A DNA stretch of 29,682 nt from an uncultured Garciella sp. (GTDB taxonomy: Bacteria > Bacillota > Clostridia > Eubacteriales > Garciellaceae), in NCBI GenBank assembly GCA_900555725.1, contig USMD01000013.1, positions 1-29,682 of the forward strand, written 5' to 3'. Numbering within the stretch: the first letter of the stretch is position 1; every line of letters starts with the position of its first letter. The position numbers and the translations under genes are program-made. Below, in pieces: positions 8,135 through 15,511 of the stretch. The notes under the pieces were generated by a model. The model was not told the DNA's origin, searched no databases, and saw nothing but the letters and a program-made list of their open reading frames with translations.

Positions 8135-8560
8135 ATGGAAGTTGCAAATGTAAGTTCTCAAAATGTTTTTCAGGAAACCCAAAGAATTCCTCAAAGGGAG
8201 TTAGACCTCAATGGCTTTTTTGAAATTCTAGCAGCACAAATGAAGTATCAGGATCCTTTAAGCGGGGGGGATAGTACTACAGATTATCTGAATCAAATGG
8301 TACAAATGAATACTTTAGAGCAAATGAAAAATTTAGGGAACAATTTTTCCCAAATGGTACAGTATCAGAATCTTCAATATGGTAGCTCGTTGATTGGGAA
8401 AAATGTAACTTTAAATACTGGCGAACAAATAATTCAAGGAGTAGTAGATAAGGTAAAGATCGTGTCTGGACAAGTTCAAATTATGGTGGAAGATATTCCT
8501 TATACCTTAGATCAAGTGACAGAAATTCAAAATATAGATACAGAAAAAGTAGAATCTTAA
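8135..8560 (+). CDS. flgD: Flagellar hook cap protein FlgD (short form)
   Basis: FlgD caps the growing hook and helps hook subunits polymerise. The 141-aa protein holds the conserved N-terminal export/capping region, with NGFFEILAAQMKYQDPL near residues 29-45 and QMNTLEQM. It lacks the large Ig/tudor-like C-terminal part of enterobacterial FlgD; a short form of this size is usual in Bacillus and Clostridia, so I do not call it truncated. The start follows TTAGGAGG. A run of seven G lies in frame at 8264-8270, coding Gly-Gly right after the DPL motif. Confidence 0.93.
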   Translation: MEVANVSSQNVFQETQRIPQRELDLNGFFEILAAQMKYQDPLSGGDSTTDYLNQMVQMNTLEQMKNLGNNFSQMVQYQNLQYGSSLIGKNVTLNTGEQIIQGVVDKVKIVSGQVQIMVEDIPYTLDQVTEIQNIDTEKVES

Positions 8561-8589
8561 AGGAAAGTAAGGTTAAGAAAGGTGATGAA

Positions 8590-8982
8590 ATGTCTTTTCA
8601 AATTAAATATGGTTCTATTCAACCTTTCAATTCAGTAGAGAATAAAAAAAGAGGCAATACGAATATCAATAGGACTCAGAGCTCTTTTCAAGAGATTTTA
8701 AATCGGCAAGTTCAAAAATCCCAAAAAGACATAAAGATTTCCAGCCATGCCAATAAGAGATTGTCAGAGAGAAATATTACTTTAGATGAAAATGATTTAA
8801 AGACGTTAAGGAAGGCTATGGATAGGGCAGATCAAAAAGGAGCCAGAGAATCCTTAATGTTATATAAAGATATTGCTTTTATTGCCAGTATAAAAAATCA
8901 TACTTTGATTACAGCTATGGATCCAAAGGATAGCAAGGAAAATATATTTACGAATATTGATAGTGCTATTATTGTAAAATAA
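8590..8982 (+). CDS. Flagellar operon protein, TIGR02530 type
   Basis: This 130-aa protein matches the small flagellar-operon family typically placed between flgD and flgE in Firmicutes. The conserved core is SSHANKRLSERNITL followed by LKTLRKAMDRADQKGARESL and a C-terminal beta-rich part (YKDIAFIASIKNHTLITAMD) ending in IIVK. The function is not established; the position between hook cap and hook protein suggests a role in hook assembly, which is inference. There is no signal peptide or membrane segment. The start follows AAAGGTGATG. A hairpin lies directly after the stop. Confidence 0.87.
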   Translation: MSFQIKYGSIQPFNSVENKKRGNTNINRTQSSFQEILNRQVQKSQKDIKISSHANKRLSERNITLDENDLKTLRKAMDRADQKGARESLMLYKDIAFIASIKNHTLITAMDPKDSKENIFTNIDSAIIVK

Positions 8983-9008
8983 CTGGCTGGACCTTTTCAG
9001 GAAGCCGG
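8983..9008 (+). other. Intercistronic RNA hairpin before flgE
   Basis: CTGGCT (8983-8988) pairs with AGCCGG (9003-9008), with one T-G wobble, and an inner CCT/AGG pairing (8992-8994 with 8999-9001) closes a TTTC loop. No T tract follows, so it is not an intrinsic terminator. It starts at the first base after a stop codon and lies upstream of flgE, as a pause or processing element would. The pairing is seen directly; the role is inference. Confidence 0.5.
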
Positions 9009-9071
9009 ATGTTACTGAACGATAGAAGTAGCATAAAGATAAAAGATTTACTATAAAAAGGAGGATAAATG

Positions 9072-9956
9072 ATGTTACGTTCAATGTATTCAGGTGTAAG
9101 TGGATTAAAAAGCAATCAAACAAAAATGGATGTTATAGGAAATAATATTGCAAATGTTAATACAACAGCTTTTAAATCTGGTAGGGTAAGATTTGAGGAT
9201 ACTTTTAGTCAAACACAAGCCAATGCTCAAGCTCCAAGTGCACAAGGACAAGGGGGTATCAATCCTCAACAAATAGGATTGGGAGTGAATGTTGCAGCTA
9301 TTGATACCATATTTGAAGGTGCACCAATTCAACCTACTGGTAGGGATTTAGACTTTGCAATAGAAGGGGAAGGTTTCTTTGTAGTTTCCCCAAATGGGGT
9401 AAATACCGACGTTCAATATACCAGGGATGGGGCATTTTATAAGGATTATGATGGGAATTTAGTGAATGCCGATGGATATAGAATAATGGGAATCCAACCA
9501 GCTGCTGGGTATACGACAAATGTTGCTGATTTAGATGTTACTCATAATACTTTAACTGCTTTAAGTATTCCAAAGCAAATTACTGTTGGCGGGAAAAACC
9601 TAGACTTAGAAAGTTATTCTATCGATGGTTCTGGGGTTATTTCAGCAGTTTATGATGACGGAAATGTATATTATCTTGGGAAAATAGCCATGGCAAAGTT
9701 TGATAATCCTGGAGGACTTGAAAAATTAGGAAATAATACTTATAATGCTAGCCGAAATTCTGGTCCAGTACAACTTGGAAATCCTGGTGCAGATGGATTT
9801 GGAGTCATACGACAAGGTGGCTTGGAAATGTCCAATGTAGACTTAGCCAATGAATTTACAGAGATGATTATTACTAGTCGGGCATATCAAGCAAATTCCA
9901 GAATAATTACTGCCTCCGATGAGCTATTAGAGGAATTAGTTAATTTAAAGAGATAA
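9072..9956 (+). CDS. flgE: Flagellar hook protein FlgE
   Basis: FlgE polymerises outside the cell to form the hook, the universal joint of the flagellum. The 294-aa protein carries the N-terminal signature GNNIANVNTTAFKSGRVRFED, the family motif FAIEGEGFFVV, and the C-terminal helix NEFTEMIITSRAYQANSR that packs in the D0 domain. It is short compared with enterobacterial hook proteins (about 400 aa), which is common in Firmicutes. Two adjacent ATG codons exist at 9069 and 9072; AGGAGG at 9059-9064 gives seven bases of spacing to the second, which I prefer. Hairpins lie on both sides of this cistron. FlgF and FlgG further down are paralogues with the same end motifs. Confidence 0.93.
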   Translation: MLRSMYSGVSGLKSNQTKMDVIGNNIANVNTTAFKSGRVRFEDTFSQTQANAQAPSAQGQGGINPQQIGLGVNVAAIDTIFEGAPIQPTGRDLDFAIEGEGFFVVSPNGVNTDVQYTRDGAFYKDYDGNLVNADGYRIMGIQPAAGYTTNVADLDVTHNTLTALSIPKQITVGGKNLDLESYSIDGSGVISAVYDDGNVYYLGKIAMAKFDNPGGLEKLGNNTYNASRNSGPVQLGNPGADGFGVIRQGGLEMSNVDLANEFTEMIITSRAYQANSRIITASDELLEELVNLKR

Positions 9957-9975
9957 ATTAAAATAATAGTAAAAG

Positions 9976-9998
9976 AGGATAGAGGCTTCCTCTATCCT
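9976..9998 (+). other. Perfect intercistronic hairpin after flgE
   Basis: AGGATAGAGG (9976-9985) is followed by the loop CTT and its exact complement CCTCTATCCT (9989-9998), giving up to ten uninterrupted pairs. The next bases are GACTTCAAAGG with no T run, so this is not a normal intrinsic terminator. It lies between flgE and flbD, upstream of motAB. A likely use is 3'-end protection of the flgE part of the transcript or a pause site; this is inference. Confidence 0.7.
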
Positions 9999-10020
9999 GA
10001 CTTCAAAGGAGAAAAACAAG

Positions 10021-10221
10021 ATGATAGAGTTAACAACCTTAAAGGGGAAATCTTTTTACCTCAATGCTGAGCTAATTGAACAAATAGAAGAACTGCCTGA
10101 TACTATGATTACCTTGATAGGGGGTAAAAAAATTCGAGTCAAAGAAAGAGCACAAATAGTGGTAGAAAAAGTGATTACATACAAAAAAGAGATTTATTGT
10201 TCTACTAGGGAGGTAAAATAG
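10021..10221 (+). CDS. flbD: FlbD/SwrD family flagellar protein
   Basis: The 66-aa protein matches the FlbD family (PF06289), with MIELTTLKGKSFYLN at the start, IEQIEELPDTMITLIGGKK in the middle and a basic tail. The B. subtilis member SwrD, encoded between the hook gene and fliL, raises motor power through the stators. Here the gene sits directly before motA and motB, in line with a stator-linked role. It has no membrane segment and is presumably cytosolic. The start follows AAAGGAG and the motA start lies two bases past its stop. This is not the sigma-54 activator of Caulobacter that shares the FlbD name. Confidence 0.9.
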   Translation: MIELTTLKGKSFYLNAELIEQIEELPDTMITLIGGKKIRVKERAQIVVEKVITYKKEIYCSTREVK

Positions 10222-10223
10222 AA

Positions 10224-11030
10224 ATGAAAAGAAACTTTAGTTCATTTATTGCAATGGTAGTTGGAATGGTTTTGGTATTTTGGTCTATATCTATATCCGA
10301 TGGAAATGTCATGGGATTTGTAGATCTTCCTTCTTTTATCATTACCTTAGTAGGTTCATTTTGTGCATTGATGGTGAGCTATCCATTAAAGGATTTACTT
10401 AAAATACCTTCCATATTAAAAAATGTTTTTATTACACCTGTGGAAGAGAGAGGTGTTATAATAGATAGTTTTATTGACTTGTCAAAAAAAGCTAGAAAAG
10501 ATGGACTTTTATCCTTAGAAGATGAACTTCTAAAATATGAGGATGATTTTTTAAAGAATGGTCTCCAATTAGTAATTGATGGAATGGAACCTGAAACCCT
10601 ACAGGAGATTTTAGAGCTAGAAATGGAAAATACCCAAAGAAGGCATAAGATTGGGCAAGATATTTTTGCTACTTGGGGAGAGTTAGCTCCAGCCTTTGGG
10701 ATGCTTGGAACCTTAATTGGTCTTATTATCATGTTAGCAGATTTGGATGATCCATCGTCCATTGGTTCTGGTATGGCTACTGCTTTGATTACTACCTTTT
10801 ATGGTTCCTTGCTCGCTAATTTGATTTTTATTCCCATTGCTTCTAACTTAAAAAGCAAAACAGAGAAAGAGATGGTTACAAGGGAAATGATGATTGAGGG
10901 TCTTTTAGCTCTTCAATCTGGAGTAAATCCCCGAGTGATAGAGCAAAGATTGGTTTCTTATTTACCTCCTCAGGAAAAAGAAGTTAGGTTAGAAAATAAT
11001 ATAAGTGAGGGAGAAAATGCCTATGAGTAG
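10224..11030 (+). CDS. motA: Flagellar motor stator protein MotA
   Basis: MotA is the four-helix inner-membrane stator subunit that couples ion flow to torque on FliG. The 268-aa protein has two N-terminal membrane helices (about 7-27 and 33-53), a cytoplasmic loop carrying the FliG-facing charged residues (about 60-150), and the conserved third and fourth helices with LAPAFGMLGTLIGLIIML and ALITTFYGSLLANL. The length is normal. The start at 10224 follows AGGGAGG. The motB coding region starts inside the last codons of motA, so a fixed stoichiometry through coupled translation is likely. Confidence 0.96.
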   Translation: MKRNFSSFIAMVVGMVLVFWSISISDGNVMGFVDLPSFIITLVGSFCALMVSYPLKDLLKIPSILKNVFITPVEERGVIIDSFIDLSKKARKDGLLSLEDELLKYEDDFLKNGLQLVIDGMEPETLQEILELEMENTQRRHKIGQDIFATWGELAPAFGMLGTLIGLIIMLADLDDPSSIGSGMATALITTFYGSLLANLIFIPIASNLKSKTEKEMVTREMMIEGLLALQSGVNPRVIEQRLVSYLPPQEKEVRLENNISEGENAYE

Positions 11031-11787
11031 AAGAAGAAAGAATCTAGAGGAGAAAAAATCGGGATCACCAGCGTGGATGACTACTTTTTCAGATTTAACT
11101 ACCCTCTTACTTACTTTTTTTGTTTTGCTTTATTCTTTTTCCAGTATAGATGCCCAAAAGTTTAAGAACATGGCTAGTGCACTGCAAAGTGTACTGGTAG
11201 GGCAAGGGGGAGGTTCCATATTGGAAGGTGATGGATCTTCAGGGAATATGAATCTAGAAGAGATTCAACCAACCCCACATGACAAATCCTCAAGTCAATT
11301 AAATGGTGAAACAAAGGAAATTTATCAAAGAGTAAAAGATTTTATCGAAAAGGAGAATTTGGGAGCAGAAGTGACCCTAAGAGCTGATCATAGAGGAGTC
11401 ATTATTGAAATTAAAGAAAATATTCTTTTTGATTCTGGAAAGGTAGAATTAAAACCGAAAAGTATGGTTTTACTAGATAAATTAACTGGATTAATCAATG
11501 AATTTGATAATGAAATCATTGTGGAAGGGCATACAGATAATGTTCCTATTGATAATAAAGAATTTCCTAGTAATTGGGAGTTATCAGTGACAAGGGCTAC
11601 TACTGTGGTTCGATATTTTACGGAAGAAAAAAATGTTGATCCCAAACGACTATCAGCAGCAGGGTATGGAGAGTATCGTCCTATTGCACCCAATGATGTC
11701 CCAAAAAACAAAACTTTGAATAGAAGAGTGAATATACTTATTGTTACATTACAGGGAGGCAGCGAAAATGGTACAACAGATCAATAG
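11023..11787 (+). CDS. motB: Flagellar motor stator protein MotB, probably sodium-type
   Basis: MotB anchors the stator to peptidoglycan and carries the ion-binding aspartate. The 254-aa protein has a basic start, one membrane helix (about 19-40) with PAWMTTFSDL placing the essential Asp at residue 24, then a plug/linker and a C-terminal OmpA-like domain (about 115-245) with GHTDNVPI and NWELSVTRA. The TFSDL...FFVLLYSFS helix looks like the sodium-driven PomB/MotS type, unlike the PYAD type of proton-driven Bacillus MotB; this is inference. In-frame GTG 11005 and ATG 11017 also exist; GGAG at 11010-11013 is best spaced for 11023. It overlaps the motA stop and the fliL start. Confidence 0.95.
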   Translation: MSRRRKNLEEKKSGSPAWMTTFSDLTTLLLTFFVLLYSFSSIDAQKFKNMASALQSVLVGQGGGSILEGDGSSGNMNLEEIQPTPHDKSSSQLNGETKEIYQRVKDFIEKENLGAEVTLRADHRGVIIEIKENILFDSGKVELKPKSMVLLDKLTGLINEFDNEIIVEGHTDNVPIDNKEFPSNWELSVTRATTVVRYFTEEKNVDPKRLSAAGYGEYRPIAPNDVPKNKTLNRRVNILIVTLQGGSENGTTDQ

Positions 11788-12211
11788 GGAAATAAGGAAA
11801 AAATTTTCGTTATTGTTTATTATAACTTTGGCAGTCACTTTAATGATTGCTTTTTTGGCATTTTCTTTCTATACAAAAACCTTTGTTTTTGCAGAAGAAC
11901 CAAGACCTACTACTACAGAATTTACCCATCCTATGGAAGAAATAACTGTTAATTTAAAAGATGGAGACCATTATTTAAAAACAGAGATTGCTTTGGGGTA
12001 TGGGTTAGAAAAGGATCTAACAATGATTCAAGACAATGAGTTAGAGTTAAGGGATACTATTATCGATATATTAAGGAATAAAAGTATGAAAGATATTATG
12101 CCGGTAGAAAAAACAGATGCATTGAAAGATGAAATAAAGAAGCAATTAAATCAGCACTTTGACCAAGAAATTATTACAGATATCTATATAACAGAATTTT
12201 TAATACAGTAG
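11768..12211 (+). CDS. fliL: Flagellar basal-body associated protein FliL
   Basis: FliL is a single-pass membrane protein that forms a ring around the stator and supports its activity. The 147-aa protein has an N-terminal membrane helix (about 14-35) and an extracytoplasmic domain with EEITVNLKDGDHYLKTEIALGY and the typical DTIIDILRNKSMKDI segment. A TTG at 11741 would extend it, but AGGGAGG at 11753-11759 points to the ATG at 11768. It overlaps motB by 20 bases. In Bacillus fliM, fliY and cheY follow here; in this window fliO follows directly. Confidence 0.93.
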   Translation: MVQQINREIRKKFSLLFIITLAVTLMIAFLAFSFYTKTFVFAEEPRPTTTEFTHPMEEITVNLKDGDHYLKTEIALGYGLEKDLTMIQDNELELRDTIIDILRNKSMKDIMPVEKTDALKDEIKKQLNQHFDQEIITDIYITEFLIQ

Positions 12212-12234
12212 TATAGAAAGAAGGAAGTACTAAA

Positions 12235-12591
12235 ATGCAAGGAGAATTACTTATCAGTGCTTTAAAGTTGTTATTGGCTCTTCCAGTAGTTATTTTATTA
12301 GCCTATATCAGTTTAAAGTTTACTAATGCATATTTGCCTGGGCAAAATCAAAACAAAAATATTCAAGTAATAGAGAGAGTTCCTATCCAAAATAAATCCT
12401 CTTTATGCTTGGTGAAAATTGGGAAAAAATATGTGGTAATTGGTGTAAGTGAAAATAGCTTTCAAGTATTAAAAACATTAGAGGAGAATGAAATAAAAAG
12501 TTGGAAGATACAAAATAAAAAAATAAGCTTTGCAGAGGCCTTTCATTTCAATATAAAAAATAATAAAAAAGGAAAAAGGAAGAATGACTAG
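12235..12591 (+). CDS. fliO: Flagellar biosynthesis protein FliO
   Basis: FliO (called FliZ in Bacillus) is a small membrane scaffold that aids assembly of the FliP ring of the export gate. The 118-aa protein has one membrane helix (about 8-28) and a short cytoplasmic beta domain with IQVIERVPIQNKSSLCLVKIGKKYVVIGVS, the conserved FliO core. The Lys-rich tail is poorly conserved in the family. It overlaps the fliP start by eight bases. The family, the location before fliP and the topology agree well. Confidence 0.9.
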   Translation: MQGELLISALKLLLALPVVILLAYISLKFTNAYLPGQNQNKNIQVIERVPIQNKSSLCLVKIGKKYVVIGVSENSFQVLKTLEENEIKSWKIQNKKISFAEAFHFNIKNNKKGKRKND

Positions 12592-13345
12592 AAAAAAAGG
12601 CATTATTTTATTGATTATATTAGTATTTTTATTGATAGGACAAAGCGCTCAAGCAGCACCAACTACTAGATCTATTCCTAATGTGGATATTAACGTAGGA
12701 CAAGCAGAAAAACCACAAGAATTTGTAGACAGTATTCAAATTTTAATATTATTAACAGTGCTAACTTTAGCTCCAGCAATATTAATATTGTTTACCTCTT
12801 TTACAAGAATTATAGTGGTATTTTCTCTTTTAAGAAATGCATTATCGACCCAACAGACGCCCCCTAATCAAGTCTTAATTGGTTTAGCTTTATTTCTCAC
12901 TTTTTTCATTATGTCACCGGTGTATAATCAAGTGAAGGAGCAGGCTGTAAATCCATATTTGGCTGGGGATATTAGTCAAAAGGAAGCTATTGAAGAGGGG
13001 AGTCAGCCTATAAAGGAATTTATGTTAGAACAAACAAGGGAAAAGGATTTAGCACTATTTATAGATATTTCTCAAGAAGAACTGCCTAAGGATCGAACAA
13101 AGGTATCCTTTACTACTTTGGTACCTGCTTTTGTAATTAGCGAATTAAAAACAGCTTTTCAAATAGGATTTTTATTATATATTCCTTTTATTGTAATAGA
13201 TTTAGTAGTATCTAGTATCTTGATGTCTATGGGCATGTTTATGTTACCACCGGCAACCATATCTTTACCTTTTAAATTACTATTATTTATTCTAGTAGAT
13301 GGCTGGAATTTAATTGTAAAATCCTTAGTAGAAAGCTTTATTTAG
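12584..13345 (+). CDS. fliP: Flagellar export gate protein FliP
   Basis: FliP forms the pentameric core of the FliPQR export gate. The 253-aa protein starts with a cleavable signal peptide (hydrophobic to about residue 21, possible AQA-A cleavage near 25), as usual for FliP. Then come membrane segments and the signatures SFTRIIVVFSLLRNAL and MSMGMFMLPPATISLPFKLLLFILVDGW (given here only as family hallmarks, the latter at 13224-13308). The length matches the family. The start follows AAAAAGGAAG inside the end of fliO. fliQ starts 10 bases after the stop behind TAGGAGG. Confidence 0.97.
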   Translation: MTRKKGIILLIILVFLLIGQSAQAAPTTRSIPNVDINVGQAEKPQEFVDSIQILILLTVLTLAPAILILFTSFTRIIVVFSLLRNALSTQQTPPNQVLIGLALFLTFFIMSPVYNQVKEQAVNPYLAGDISQKEAIEEGSQPIKEFMLEQTREKDLALFIDISQEELPKDRTKVSFTTLVPAFVISELKTAFQIGFLLYIPFIVIDLVVSSILMSMGMFMLPPATISLPFKLLLFILVDGWNLIVKSLVESFI

Positions 13346-13355
13346 GAGGAAAAAT

Positions 13356-13622
13356 ATGAGCCAAGCAGTTGTACTAGAGATCATGAAAGATGCTCTAACT
13401 ACTACCTTGATGATTACTACACCTATATTGATTATTGCTCTTATAGTGGGTCTTGTAATCAGTATTTTACAAGCCACTACCCAAATACAGGAACAAACTC
13501 TGACCTTTGTACCTAAAATAGTAGCAGTTTTTGTTTCATTAATTATCTTTGGTTCTTTTATGCTAAATACACTAATTAGCTTTACTAATCGAATATTTGA
13601 CTATGTATCAAATATTATCTAA
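13356..13622 (+). CDS. fliQ: Flagellar export gate protein FliQ
   Basis: FliQ is the small hairpin subunit that wraps around the FliP-FliR core of the export gate. The 88-aa protein has two hydrophobic segments (about 15-38 and 52-76) and the signature ILQATTQIQEQTLTFVPKI between them. The length is typical. The start follows TTTAGGAGG. It is followed with a 12-base gap by the FliR-FlhB fusion, whose two halves both contact FliQ in the assembled gate. Confidence 0.97.
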   Translation: MSQAVVLEIMKDALTTTLMITTPILIIALIVGLVISILQATTQIQEQTLTFVPKIVAVFVSLIIFGSFMLNTLISFTNRIFDYVSNII

Positions 13623-13634
13623 TAGGTGATAAGG

Positions 13635-15494
13635 ATGGAAACATTTATCGAAACATTTATAATAGAAGAATTTTTAGTTTTTTTTCTTATATTCATGAGA
13701 ATTATAAGTTTTATGGTTGTATCACCCTTATTCAGCTTTAAAGGGATTCCTAATTTGATTAAAATAGGATTTTCCCTTGTTTTGTCCTATTTGCTTTATA
13801 TGGCACTTCCCCGCAATCTGTCTTTATCAGAGAAATCCTTTATTACCTATGGGTTTTTAGTAGTAAAAGAAGTGTTATTTGGATTAGGTTTAGGTTATGT
13901 AGTCAATTTAATTTTTATTAGCATACAAATGGCAGGACAAATGATTGATTTTCAAATTGGATTTTCAATGGCCATCTATTATGATCCATTAACCAATCAT
14001 AATGTATCCCTTTTTGGAAACATGTATTATTGGCTTGGAATGGTATTATTTTTTGCAGTAAATGGACATTATTATTTAATTTATAGTCTTGCCCAAAGTT
14101 TTAGTTTGGTATCTTTAGACAGTATGAGTTTTACAAAATTAAATTTAGAGGCTATCATTGATCTCTTTTCCAATAGTTTTCTGATTGCTTTTCAGATCGC
14201 AGTGCCCATTATTGTAATTATATTATTAGTGGATGTTATTATGGGAATATTATCTAGAACAGCTCCCCAAATGAATATTTTAATATTAGAGCTTCCTATC
14301 AAGGTATTAGTTGGCATGCTTTCTATCCTAATATTATTGCCTACTTTAGGGAATAGGATAGTAAGTGTAATCGAAAGGTTACCTTATCATATGGATGATT
14401 TTTTAAATATTTTTCCTGTAATTTTCTTGTTTGCATCAGAAGAGAAAACGGAGGAACCTACTCAGAAAAGGATAGAGGATAGTAGAAAAAAAGGGCAGTC
14501 CCCAAAGAGTACAGATCTAAATTCAGCAATTTTATTATTATTGGTGGTATTATTAATTGCAGTACTTGGAAATTTGATTTTTTCTAATTTCTACAATTTT
14601 TTACAATATTCCTTGGAAAATGGCCTCAATAAAAGTATCACTATAGGAAATATTACATCTATTTTTGTAGAGGAGATTATCTATTTTTTTAAATTGAGCC
14701 TCCCTTTTTTCGGATGGGTTTTAGTAGTAGGAATTTTAGTGAATATTATGCAGACAGGTTTTTTAAAATCTTCTACACCTCTAAAGCCAGACTTTAAAAG
14801 ATTAAATCCCATTGAGGGATTTAAAAGGATGGTCTCTAAGAGAGCTTTTCTGGAATTTTTAAAGAATATTTTAAAACTTGTGATTGTAGGCTATGTCACC
14901 TATTCCTTTATAAAGGATCAATTAAAAAATATATTTTCTATTTCTCAAATGAGCATTCAAGGTGTTTTTCCTTTATTTAAGAATCTTGTAGAGGGCTTAA
15001 TGCTCCGAGTAGGTTTGGTTTTGCTTGTGTTATCAGTAATTGATTATATGTATCAACGTTTTGAATTTAGAAGAGACTTGAGAATGACCAAACAGGAAGT
15101 GAAAGAAGAAATCAAGCAAATGGAAGGAGATCCTCAAATAAAATCCCGTATTAGGCAAAAACAAAGGCAGATTGCGACTAGAAGAATGATGACAGATGTA
15201 GCTAATTCTACAGTAGTAATCACTAATCCTACCCATTTAGCTATTGCCCTTCAATACGATGAGTTTACAACTGGTGCTCCTGTTGTATTGGCAAAGGGTG
15301 CAGATTATTTAGCAGAAAAAATTCGTGAAATTGCAAAAGAACAGGAAATTCCCATTATAGAAAATAAATCCTTAGCATGGGCATTATATAAACAGGTAGA
15401 CATTGGACAGGAAATTCCCGTGGAATTATATCAAGCAGTTGCTGAAATATTGGCCATGGTCTATCAGATGCAAAGAAAATCAAAATTTGTATAA
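13635..15494 (+). CDS. fliR/flhB: FliR-FlhB fusion, export gate and substrate-specificity switch
   Basis: This 619-aa protein joins two gate components. Residues 1 to about 260 are FliR, with the family's hydrophobic helices. From about 268 the FlhB part begins with EEKTEEPTQKRIEDSRKKGQ, the normal FlhB N-terminus, followed by four membrane segments and the cytoplasmic domain. The self-cleaving NPTH motif is at residues 531-534, where FlhB cuts itself between Asn and Pro and thereby allows the switch to filament export. No stop or frameshift separates the halves. Such natural fusions are known in Clostridium. A GTG at 13626 is in frame but lies within the ribosome site AGGTGAT, so I use the ATG at 13635. 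Confidence 0.96.
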   Translation: METFIETFIIEEFLVFFLIFMRIISFMVVSPLFSFKGIPNLIKIGFSLVLSYLLYMALPRNLSLSEKSFITYGFLVVKEVLFGLGLGYVVNLIFISIQMAGQMIDFQIGFSMAIYYDPLTNHNVSLFGNMYYWLGMVLFFAVNGHYYLIYSLAQSFSLVSLDSMSFTKLNLEAIIDLFSNSFLIAFQIAVPIIVIILLVDVIMGILSRTAPQMNILILELPIKVLVGMLSILILLPTLGNRIVSVIERLPYHMDDFLNIFPVIFLFASEEKTEEPTQKRIEDSRKKGQSPKSTDLNSAILLLLVVLLIAVLGNLIFSNFYNFLQYSLENGLNKSITIGNITSIFVEEIIYFFKLSLPFFGWVLVVGILVNIMQTGFLKSSTPLKPDFKRLNPIEGFKRMVSKRAFLEFLKNILKLVIVGYVTYSFIKDQLKNIFSISQMSIQGVFPLFKNLVEGLMLRVGLVLLVLSVIDYMYQRFEFRRDLRMTKQEVKEEIKQMEGDPQIKSRIRQKQRQIATRRMMTDVANSTVVITNPTHLAIALQYDEFTTGAPVVLAKGADYLAEKIREIAKEQEIPIIENKSLAWALYKQVDIGQEIPVELYQAVAEILAMVYQMQRKSKFV

Positions 15495-15511
15495 ATTAAG
15501 GATGAGATAAG

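Noticed and set aside
11388..11711. A 107-codon minus-strand frame inside motB
   Set aside because: It is the shadow of the OmpA-like domain coding region and has no recognisable product.
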